A stretch of 64,000 nucleotides of DNA, from the NCBI GenBank assembly GCA_003167555.1, contig PMSN01000011.1, forward strand, positions 496,001 to 560,000, given 5' to 3'. How positions within the stretch are numbered: position 1 is the first letter of the stretch; every line of letters starts with the position of its first letter. The notes below the pieces were generated by a model, which saw only the letters and a list, made by a program, of their open reading frames with translations, did no database searches and was not told the DNA's origin. Source of the DNA: Spartobacteria bacterium. GTDB taxonomy: Bacteria; Verrucomicrobiota; Verrucomicrobiia; Chthoniobacterales; UBA10450. The position numbers and the translations under genes are program-made. Shown piece by piece: positions 10,507-17,214 of the stretch.

Positions 10507-10752
10507 TTATCCGCCTTGCACCGGCGGCATGATCGAGATGTCGTCGTTGGGTTGCAGCACGTAATTGCGGCTCACAAACTCAACTCCAGCCGCGGCCAAA
10601 ATGCTTTTGTCCCATTCGCGCAGCACTGGCGTGTGCGCGTAAACCAGCTCGAGCAAATTGGCGACCGTCGTTTTATCCGGCACGTCCATCTCCATTTCCG
10701 ATACACCGGCAAGGTCCCGCAGCCGCGAGAAAAACTGCACGCGTACTTTCAT
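10507..10752 (-). CDS. moaD: MoaD/ThiS-family sulfur carrier
   Basis: 81 residues from ATG at 10752; an in-frame TTG two codons earlier is also possible. The beta-grasp fold is indicated by MKVRVQFFSRLRDLAG at the start and by the C-terminal VQGG, whose terminal glycine is adenylated and thiocarboxylated in MoaD. It would supply sulfur for molybdopterin synthesis, but no other molybdopterin gene is in the window. It lies directly behind hpt with only a few bases between the hpt stop and this ATG, so the two are probably co-transcribed. Confidence 0.85.
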   Translation of the reverse strand: MKVRVQFFSRLRDLAGVSEMEMDVPDKTTVANLLELVYAHTPVLREWDKSILAAAGVEFVSRNYVLQPNDDISIMPPVQGG

Positions 10753-10758
10753 GGGCAA

Positions 10759-11304
10759 TCAGGCGCTCGCCGCGATCAAGTCTTTTCGCAGAACGCCGAT
10801 GCAGGGAAGATTTCGATACCGCTCCATGTAATCCAGCCCGTAGCCGACGACGAATTCGTCGGCGATCTGGAAGCCCACGTAATCGGCGTCGACCTGACGC
10901 AGACGCGTCTTCTTTTTCTCCAGCAGCACACAAATGCGGATGCTCTGCGGATCGGCGGTTTCAATTTTCTCCCGAATCGTGGCAAGGGTGACGCCGCTAT
11001 CGAGAATGTCATCCAGGAGGAGGACGTGCCGTCCCGCGATATCGGGCAGCGACACCTGGCGGAAAATCAGTTCGCCCGTAGTCTTCGTTCCGCCGTGATA
11101 GCTGGCGACGCTCAGGCAATCCAACTTCAACGGCAAAGGAATGCGCCGCAGCAAATCGGCCATCAGGATCACGCTGCCATTCAGGATCGCGATGACCGTC
11201 AATTCGCGGTCGCGGTAATCGTGCGAAATTTTTTCCGCCAGCTCGTCGAGACGGTGGTGGATCGTGGCCTCATCGAAAAGAATGCGCTCGAGATCCTCTT
11301 GCAT
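10759..11304 (-). CDS. hpt: Hypoxanthine phosphoribosyltransferase
   Basis: 181 residues from ATG at 11304. The PRPP-binding motif VLLLDDILDSGVTL lies near residues 95-108, and an upstream strand reads AILNGSVILMADLLRRI. It converts hypoxanthine or guanine plus PRPP to IMP or GMP in purine salvage. Length and motif order match the family. Followed at once by the MoaD gene on the same strand. Cytoplasmic enzyme. Confidence 0.95.
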   Translation of the reverse strand: MQEDLERILFDEATIHHRLDELAEKISHDYRDRELTVIAILNGSVILMADLLRRIPLPLKLDCLSVASYHGGTKTTGELIFRQVSLPDIAGRHVLLLDDILDSGVTLATIREKIETADPQSIRICVLLEKKKTRLRQVDADYVGFQIADEFVVGYGLDYMERYRNLPCIGVLRKDLIAASA

Positions 11305-11432
11305 CAATTACTGAACTAGCAGCGATTCCCGCGGCGAGCGAAGGCAAAAGTTCGGTTTTCGACGTTCGTCGCGACGAGCACCGCTCGATCTCCAATTGGG
11401 AAAGAAGGCGCCGCCGTTAGCGTCCAGGCGAA

Positions 11433-12041
11433 ATGGCGTCCCTCCGCGTGCACAGCGAACCGCTCACTGTCCGCACCACGAGCAAAGGCACGTATGAAAT
11501 CACGGAGGAAATTCGCGGAGTCGTGACGCGCGGTGGAATCGCGGCCGGCACCGCGACCGTTTTCGTTCAGCACACGAGTTGCAGCCTCATCCTCATGGAG
11601 AGTGCGGATCCGACCGCACGGGCCGATCTCGAGAAATATTTCGATCGGCTCGTGCCGGAAAACGAACCGTACTTCGAACACAACGACGAAGGCCCGGACG
11701 ATATGCCGTCTCACATTCGGATGTCACTTAGCGACTATCACGTAGGCGTTCGTCGCCCAGAAATTCAGGTTGACGATTTTGCCTTGGAAATCCGAGAGCT
11801 TCACTGGTTTGCCCTCAGGAAGATTTCAACAATGGGCGCCAGTCGTTCGCGAGAAATAACTGGCGCAGAGGTTTCCTCGTCTTGCGGTTTGCTCCTAATT
11901 GAGAACGGGTTGATGCGGTTGAGCTCGGAGACTATCGCGCATCATTTTGCCGAAGTCCCGCCAGCACCGCCGAAGCTGTTCGACCTCGATGATTGGCTTC
12001 AGGGCCGGCGCGTCCGTGACGCCTGCGTCTTCGGCAGCTGA
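11433..12041 (+). CDS. yjbQ: YjbQ-family protein, 5' part with unrelated tail (interrupted gene)
   Basis: Residues 1 to about 99 are a good YjbQ/UPF0047 protein: VFVQHTSCSLILMESADPT, FEHNDEGPDDMPSHIRMSL. Family members are about 135-140 residues and continue with a glycine-rich GTWQ segment and a short basic C-terminus. Here the match stops at about base 11730, and a further 100 residues with no family resemblance follow. That tail overlaps the converging regulator by 43 bases. A probable 3' remnant of the gene is at 23762-23827. The reading is that an island inserted here. The ATG start and 5' part are sound; the product as encoded is probably not functional. Confidence 0.75.
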   Translation: MASLRVHSEPLTVRTTSKGTYEITEEIRGVVTRGGIAAGTATVFVQHTSCSLILMESADPTARADLEKYFDRLVPENEPYFEHNDEGPDDMPSHIRMSLSDYHVGVRRPEIQVDDFALEIRELHWFALRKISTMGASRSREITGAEVSSSCGLLLIENGLMRLSSETIAHHFAEVPPAPPKLFDLDDWLQGRRVRDACVFGS

Positions 12042-13396
12042 TCCAATCCATAGCTCCGGATTTTGTATTGCAATGCGCGGCGACTGATCCCGAGTGTCTG
12101 GGCGGCAGCGGCACGGTTTGAGGTTACCTTGAGGAGGGTCTGTCGGATCAATTCCGCTTCTACTTGGGCAAGGGTCATGCCGGATTTAATGACGAAGCCT
12201 TGCTTGGTTTCCCCATTCTGCGCAAGAGCCGGCGGGAGGTCCGCTAACTCGATCTTTGCGCGCGGGATTGTCACGACGAGACGCTCAATGATGTTCCGCA
12301 ATTGCCTCACATTTCCCGGCCACGGAAGTGTCTGAAAAAGCGCGAGAACTTCTCGATGGATCTTCTTCTGTCGACGCCGGTGTTTCGCGCAAAAATGCTG
12401 AGTAAACGATTCAACGAGTGCGGGGATGTCTTCCATGAGCTCACGCAGCGGCGGCAGGCTGACGACAACAATGTTCAGTCGGTAGTAGAGGTCTTCGCGG
12501 AACTTTCCTCTCATACTCTCATCTTCGAGTTTTTTGTTCGTGGCAGTGATAATGCGCACATCGCCACGTTCCATCTTATGGCTGCCAACTGGGCGAAACA
12601 TTCCGTCCTCAAGAACGCGAAGCAGGTCTGCCTGACCCTTGGGCGAAAGGTCTCCGATTTCATCAAGGAAAAGCGTGCCACCGTGCGCGAGCTGAAACCG
12701 ACCCGGTCGGTCATTGATCGCGCCGGTGAATGCGCCGCGGACGTGGCCGAAAAGTTCGGCCTCGATCAAATTGTCCGGCAGAGCGGCGCAGTTCACTGCA
12801 ATAAATGGACGCGTGCTGCGGCGGCTTTTCTCATGAATAGCGCGGGCAACGATTTCTTTCCCAGTGCCACTTTCGCCTTCAATTAGAACGGTCACATCCG
12901 TTGGAGCGATCTGTTGAATGAGCTGGCTGACCTGCTGCATCGATGCGCTGCTGCCGGCAAAGATATCGGGCTCCGAACGCCGGCGGAGCCGCAGCTTGAA
13001 CCGTTGGTCCTCCGCAACGAGGGCCTGGTAATCGAGCGCCTTTCGGACCGACTCAATCAACTGTTGGGAATTAATCGGTTTTGATAGATAGTCGTAAGCA
13101 CCCTTTCGAATCGAATCGACGGCGGTGCGGATCGTTCCCTTCTCGCTTATAAAGATGCATTGCGTGTCCGGAGTAATGGCCCGGATTTTGTCCATCAATG
13201 CGACAGCGTCGATGCGTTGAGCATCGAACGACTTCACCACGAGATTAAATAGTTCCTGTCCAGCAAGCGCCAGCGCTTCGGACTCGTTCGAGGTAACCGT
13301 CACTTGGTAGCCAACGGCGGCGAGAGAATCGCGGAGAATACGTGCGGACTTTGGGTCCCGGTCCAGCACGAGAATGTGAATTTTGGTCGCGTCCAT
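11999..13396 (-). CDS. Sigma54-dependent NtrC-family response regulator
   Basis: 465 residues from ATG at 13396. An N-terminal receiver-like domain (about 5-120) is followed by an AAA+ sigma54-activation domain with Walker A GESGTGKE, the sigma54-contact loop GAFTGA, and FLDEIGD. A Fis-type helix-turn-helix ends the protein (RAAAAQTLGISRRALQYKI). The receiver keeps the switch lysine (YLSKP), but the usual phospho-Asp position in NLVVKSFD appears to be Ser, so it may act without phosphorylation. Divergent from the methyltransferase and hydrogenase-like operon, which is probably its target. No cognate histidine kinase is adjacent. Confidence 0.93.
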   Translation of the reverse strand: MDATKIHILVLDRDPKSARILRDSLAAVGYQVTVTSNESEALALAGQELFNLVVKSFDAQRIDAVALMDKIRAITPDTQCIFISEKGTIRTAVDSIRKGAYDYLSKPINSQQLIESVRKALDYQALVAEDQRFKLRLRRRSEPDIFAGSSASMQQVSQLIQQIAPTDVTVLIEGESGTGKEIVARAIHEKSRRSTRPFIAVNCAALPDNLIEAELFGHVRGAFTGAINDRPGRFQLAHGGTLFLDEIGDLSPKGQADLLRVLEDGMFRPVGSHKMERGDVRIITATNKKLEDESMRGKFREDLYYRLNIVVVSLPPLRELMEDIPALVESFTQHFCAKHRRRQKKIHREVLALFQTLPWPGNVRQLRNIIERLVVTIPRAKIELADLPPALAQNGETKQGFVIKSGMTLAQVEAELIRQTLLKVTSNRAAAAQTLGISRRALQYKIRSYGLDQLPKTQASRTRRP

Positions 13397-13435
13397 TTGC
13401 AGTCGAAAGATGGTGCACAGGTCGTACACTACAAG

Positions 13436-13462
13436 TGCAATTGTTGCACATTAAACTGCAAC
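13436..13462. promoter_or_regulatory. Overlapping TGCA dyads upstream of the sigma54 regulator
   Basis: Two overlapping inverted repeats: TGCAA-TTG-TTGCA (13436-13448) and GTTGCA-N8-TGCAAC (13443-13462), both perfect. They sit just upstream of the regulator's start and about 75 bases upstream of the -24/-12 promoter candidate on the other strand. That is a sensible place for an enhancer for the divergent operon and for autoregulation. The binding protein is inferred, not known. Confidence 0.45.
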
Positions 13463-13534
13463 CCTGCTAAGAACTACGTTTAATGAACACGATAATGACT
13501 TTACAATCAGCATCTTATAGATCACCGTGGGAGG

Positions 13535-13550
13535 CGGCACGGGGGCTGCG
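13535..13550 (+). promoter_or_regulatory. Candidate sigma54 (-24/-12) promoter
   Basis: cGGCACGGGGGCTGCG has GG and GC dinucleotides exactly 12 bases apart, within a good match to the TGGCACG-N4-TTGC consensus. It points toward the methyltransferase and the hydrogenase-like operon and lies opposite a sigma54 activator gene. It falls inside the longest possible reading frame of the next gene, which favours the GTG start at 13624. Confidence 0.5.
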
Positions 13551-13623
13551 TTAGCTCTAGGTGATGCAACATCCCTCTCGAGAATTGCCCCGATTGTCTG
13601 GTCCGGGAGCTTCCGAATTGAAG

Positions 13624-14285
13624 TGAACGAGCTGATCCAATACCCAGGCTTGCTGGACGATGAGTTCGATGAAGAGCCGTGCGCCTCGATTGAAGATGAG
13701 CGTTTCGACCAGATTTATCCGTCTAAAGTTCAAAAGCTTTCGTGGCGGCATTGGACCCCGGTGACGGTAGCAGTTGAGGCTACGAAGCTTTTAGTTACCG
13801 AACCGCGAACTCGCGTTTTGGATGTCGGTTGTGGGCCGGGGAAATTCTGTCTGGTGGCTGCTGCGCTGACAGACGCTCGGTTTACCGGTATTGAGCAGCG
13901 AAGTGACCTTGTGACGATCGCGAGACGAGCCGCGCTAAAGCATCGGCTTACCAATGTCGAAATCATTCACGGCAACGTGACTGACTTCGCCTTTGCAGGC
14001 TACAACGCTTTTTATCTCTTCAATCCGTTTGAGGAAAATATGTTTCAGCGACAGAAAATCGACTCCTCGGTTCCGCTTTCTGAAGCTTTATTCCAAAAAT
14101 ATACCCACTATGTGGCGGCCCAGTTGGGGAACAGACCGATCGGCACACGCGTAGTCACCTACGCTGGAACTGCGGACGAAATTCCAGCCTGTTACGATTG
14201 TGAGCAGGCGCTCTTCGGAGGCGATCTAAAGCTGTGGATTAAGACGCGCGACGGAGCACGTTCAATATATCGCCGCACAACCTAA
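13624..14285 (+). CDS. Class I SAM-dependent methyltransferase
   Basis: 220 residues if translation starts at GTG 13624; an open frame extends to GTG 13527, but the candidate promoter falls there. The Rossmann SAM-binding motif VLDVGCGPGKF is followed by FTGIEQRSD and by FYLFNPFEEN, the motif-IV region of the family. Substrate unknown. It is the first gene downstream of the putative sigma54 promoter and probably heads the island's operon, although about 145 bases separate it from the next gene. Confidence 0.75.
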
Positions 14286-14430
14286 ATGGCTGTTTCGCAT
14301 GAGGGTTCATAGGTATGGCGACAGCGGCTCGAAAAAAAACGCGGTGGGGAAGCTGGCATAAATAAACGTACACCCACGGGTCGATGCACGACTTGCTTTC
14401 AATCGCCGAATTCAGAGAGGAAAACAAAAA

Positions 14431-14898
14431 ATGGTAAGATCTAACAATGGTACCCAGTCTAAAAAGGTCGCGACCTGGCTTCGTGAGTTATCGGAGCTAG
14501 AGACATCGGCCGGGCGTTTAAAGGTGAACCCAGCGCATTCAGGGATCGCGGCTGCGGAACGGGTCAATTCCCTCCGAGAGCTTATTCCTACTTCAATCCT
14601 TCTTCATTACGATCACCTTAAATCCCGCGGTAAGCGAAGTGTTGCACCGGTCACACGCGGAGTTTGCGGCAGTTGTCATCTCGCCTTTCCGAGCGGGAAT
14701 CTGGCGAACCTCCGTCGAACAAGCGAGACCCTGAATGTTTGTGTGAACTGCGGCGCCTTTGTGTATTTGGCGGAAGAAGAACCGGCCAACGGCTCCGGCA
14801 ACGCCGTCCCCGGCAGTCGAAAAAAAATTCAATTGAAACGCGATGTTGCTCGGACCCATCGGCGGACGCGACCCCCAAAAGTCCGCGCGGCAACATGA
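14431..14898 (+). CDS. Zinc-ribbon protein A
   Basis: 155 residues. A helical N-terminal half (LRELSELETSAGRLKV) is followed by GKRSVAPVTRGVCGSCHL and, 30 residues on, CVNCGAFVYL: two CxxC knuckles of a C4 zinc ribbon. The tail is basic and looks disordered. The start is supported by agaggaaa upstream. It ends in an ATGA overlap with the next gene, which is its paralogue. The general architecture (helical hairpin plus ribbon) recalls the C4-type zinc-ribbon DUF164 group. Function in the complex is unknown. Confidence 0.75.
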   Translation: MVRSNNGTQSKKVATWLRELSELETSAGRLKVNPAHSGIAAAERVNSLRELIPTSILLHYDHLKSRGKRSVAPVTRGVCGSCHLAFPSGNLANLRRTSETLNVCVNCGAFVYLAEEEPANGSGNAVPGSRKKIQLKRDVARTHRRTRPPKVRAAT

Positions 14899-15245
14899 CC
14901 AAATCAAGCTCGAGCCGGCAAGTTGGCGATGTGAAAGGCTCGGGATTCCAGCCCGATCGAAGTGAGCTAGTGCGAACGCCGCGTGACTTGGACAGTCTCG
15001 CCCTCGACTACAGCAAAAGACCGCCGGAGCTGGAGTTTTTGCGTATTTCCCTCAGGCAGAAGTTGCCGCCGGATATTCTTGTGATGCACGATAAGCTCGT
15101 TGCCGGGGGAAAGCGGAGCATCGCACCACGTTTTGCGAACGCATGCACGGAGTGCTCGGGCGAGGTTACCGTGGCGGGGGGCGCAAAACGACTGGCTGGA
15201 ATGTTCGTCCAATGTCCACACTGTGGCACGCTTCTGTATGGTTGA
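14895..15245 (+). CDS. Zinc-ribbon protein B
   Basis: 116 residues from ATG at 14895, which overlaps the previous stop by 4 bases. It repeats the core of protein A: a helix ending LRQKLPPDILVMHDKL, then GGKRSIAPRFANACTECSG and CPHCGTLLYG. The two CxxC pairs would bind one zinc. The shared pattern (LxPxxILxxxDxLxxxGKRSxAP) shows the two genes arose by duplication. It overlaps the next gene at ATG 15238. Possibly a regulatory or assembly factor for the membrane complex downstream. Confidence 0.7.
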   Translation: MTKSSSSRQVGDVKGSGFQPDRSELVRTPRDLDSLALDYSKRPPELEFLRISLRQKLPPDILVMHDKLVAGGKRSIAPRFANACTECSGEVTVAGGAKRLAGMFVQCPHCGTLLYG

Positions 15246-15732
15246 TCGACAAGCGATCAGCCACGTCAAAGCGAGGCGGGACTTGCACAGGCGGATCAGT
15301 TCCCAGCGGGTCTTTTGCATCGATAGTAATCCTTACTTTCGTGACTTCGTGTGTTGGTTCCTTTCCGACGTCGGATGCGAAGTAGCGGCTGCTGCCACCG
15401 GCGGCGAGGCGCTTTCCCTGATTCGGCAGAAGCCAAGTGGCTACGATCTGCTTGTTGTTGCAGACTGGCTGCCTGATATGGATGGCGTGGAATTATTGCA
15501 GACATTGCGTTCGATCCATTATGCGGGCCGAATTGCCGTCACGGCGCCGCAGCTCTCGCCCGAGCAACGATCCACCTACGAGTCGCTAGGTGCTTCGTCG
15601 ATCCTGATAACACCGGTGGGCTATTGCGAACTTATGCGGATTCTGGAACCAGTTATCGCGACCAGCAGCGCGAGCCGGGATCAACGCGACGACTCCGCGT
15701 ATGGACAAGCGCTACCTTCTTTTGCCCGATGA
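15238..15732 (+). CDS. Stand-alone receiver-domain protein (degenerate)
   Basis: 164 residues from ATG at 15238. The fold matches a response-regulator receiver: RVFCIDSNPYFRDF, LLVVADWLPDMDGVELL, then RIAVTAPQLS. Key sites are altered: the acidic pair is reduced to one Asp (IDSNP), the phospho-Asp is displaced by one position (ADWLP), and the conserved KP near the end reads ITPVG. No output domain follows. It may be a phosphorylation-independent interaction module. It overlaps both neighbours (ATG/TGA overlaps), so it belongs to the operon. Confidence 0.75.
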   Translation: MVDRQAISHVKARRDLHRRISSQRVFCIDSNPYFRDFVCWFLSDVGCEVAAAATGGEALSLIRQKPSGYDLLVVADWLPDMDGVELLQTLRSIHYAGRIAVTAPQLSPEQRSTYESLGASSILITPVGYCELMRILEPVIATSSASRDQRDDSAYGQALPSFAR

Positions 15733-16511
15733 AGCTGTGGCAGCCGAGGGCATTGAAGGTGAGGCGAGCGGAAGGTCAGCCGGTCGTCACCGACATCGCG
15801 GCGGCGGCGACTCCGGCGCGGTTTCGTGGCAAACCGGCGATCGATTCTTCGCGTTGTCCAGACGGCTGCGTGGTGTGCGTTGAGGTCTGTCCGACAGCTG
15901 CGATCTCAGCGAACCCGTTGACGATTGATCTCGGCGCCTGCGTGTTTTGTCCGCTCTGCGTGGAGGCATGTCCCGAAGGCGCTATCACGTACACGAATAA
16001 TTACAAAATGGCTGCGACTTCACGCGAGGGATTACTTCTGCGTGAAGACCGCGATGTCGCACCGGACGCTTGCTCGCGGGAAATTCACCGCTTGTTCGGC
16101 CGATCGCTTAAGTTGCGCTCGGTCTCGGCTGGTGGATGCAACGGGTGCGAGCTTGAACTGAACGCGCTCGGTAACGTGAACTTCGACATGGGTCGCTTCG
16201 GCATCGAATTCGTCGCTTCACCGCGGCATGCGGATGGCATTGTCCTTTCGGGAACGATTACCCGCGGCATGGCGCACGCGCTAGAAGCAACCTACGAAGC
16301 TGTGCCCGGGCCGAAGCTGCTGATTCTTTTTGGGGCGTGCGCAGTCAGCGGCGGAATTTTTCAAGGCTCCGACCAGCTGGCGCGCGAGTTCATCCAAAAG
16401 CACAAGGTCGATCTCTACATCCCTGGATGCCCGCCGCATCCGCTTACGTTTCTCCACGGGCTGCTGACTTATCTGCGTAAGATCGAGCGGCCGGTGGAGA
16501 GCCTGCGGTGA
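15729..16511 (+). CDS. Ferredoxin-small subunit fusion of a hydrogenase-like complex
   Basis: 260 residues from ATG 15729. The N-terminal third has two [4Fe-4S] motifs (CPDGCVVCVEVCP and CVFCPLCVEACP), as in HycF or NuoI. The rest is a NuoB/HycG-type small subunit with GGCNGCELE, FGACAVSGG and PGCPPHP, which supply the four cysteines of the proximal cluster near the quinone or NiFe site. HycF and HycG are normally separate; here they are fused. It would carry electrons from a donor to the large subunit on the cytoplasmic face. The start overlaps the receiver gene. Confidence 0.9.
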   Translation: MKLWQPRALKVRRAEGQPVVTDIAAAATPARFRGKPAIDSSRCPDGCVVCVEVCPTAAISANPLTIDLGACVFCPLCVEACPEGAITYTNNYKMAATSREGLLLREDRDVAPDACSREIHRLFGRSLKLRSVSAGGCNGCELELNALGNVNFDMGRFGIEFVASPRHADGIVLSGTITRGMAHALEATYEAVPGPKLLILFGACAVSGGIFQGSDQLAREFIQKHKVDLYIPGCPPHPLTFLHGLLTYLRKIERPVESLR

Positions 16512-16539
16512 TTAGCAGCGCCGGATTTCTCACGATCCT

Positions 16540-17214
16540 ATGGAACTCAACGCAACCGAAGTCGCCAATCTCCTCAACCTTCCTGAAAGGGAGGTTCGCG
16601 AGTTGGCGCGTGCCGGCAAGCTGCCTCATCTCGACGTGCAAGACCGGTTGCTTTTCAACCGGCAAGCCATTCTCGAATGGGCGCTGGGTCGCGGGCATCC
16701 ACTGGCCTTCGCGGTTGAGGAAATAGAGCCCGCCGGCTTGCCTCCACTCGCCGAGCTCTTCGCGCCGGATCGCTTCCACTTTGACGTGCCAGGCAGGACG
16801 TTTGGAGAGGTGTTGCGCGCGGCGCTGAATGTATTTCAACTCCCGCCGGAAGCGGACAAGGATCTGATTTACGATTTACTCATCAGTCGCGAGAAGCTCA
16901 TGACCACGGCGCTGGGCGACGGTCTGGCGGTTCCGCATCTGCGAGTTCCCGTGGTGGTCAATGTGGCGAGACCGACACTCGGCATCTTCTTCACACGCGA
17001 GCCGATCGACATGGGCGCACTCGACGGCAAGCCAGTTCACACGCTGTTTCTGCTCCTCAGCCTAACGCCCAGGCAGCATTTGGAATTGCTCGCGCGACTC
17101 GCGTTCCTTTTCCGCAAGCCGGAGTTCGTAAAGCTGCTGCGGGAGCGAGCAAAACCGGAAGCAATTATTGAATGGATCGAGCGTGCGGCGCCGAAGGGAA
17201 AAAGTTCCAAATGA
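16540..17214 (+). CDS. HTH-PTS EIIA domain protein
   Basis: 224 residues. Residues 1-50 are an excisionase/MerR-like winged helix (MELNATEVANLLNLPERE). Residues about 70-215 form a PTS EIIA type-2 (PtsN-like) domain with the phosphorylatable histidine at about 133 in GLAVPHLRVP. No EI, HPr or sugar transporter gene is nearby. Its place between the small subunit and the NuoL-like subunit suggests that it couples PTS-Ntr phosphorylation or ion status to the complex; this is inference. Its stop overlaps the next ATG. Confidence 0.85.
   Translation: MELNATEVANLLNLPEREVRELARAGKLPHLDVQDRLLFNRQAILEWALGRGHPLAFAVEEIEPAGLPPLAELFAPDRFHFDVPGRTFGEVLRAALNVFQLPPEADKDLIYDLLISREKLMTTALGDGLAVPHLRVPVVVNVARPTLGIFFTREPIDMGALDGKPVHTLFLLLSLTPRQHLELLARLAFLFRKPEFVKLLRERAKPEAIIEWIERAAPKGKSSK

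Noticed and set aside
11735..12041. The 100-residue tail of the yjbQ frame as a real fused domain
   Set aside because: It has no resemblance to known domains, overlaps a converging gene, and begins where the yjbQ match breaks, as expected of random read-through into an inserted segment.
13527..13623. Start of the methyltransferase at GTG 13527
   Set aside because: The N-terminal codons overlap a strong -24/-12 promoter candidate and give glycine-rich, non-homologous sequence. GTG 13624 is preferred.
14286..14430. A second sigma54 promoter before the zinc-ribbon genes (ctggcataaataaacg)
   Set aside because: No GC is found 12 bases after the GG, so the -12 element is missing.
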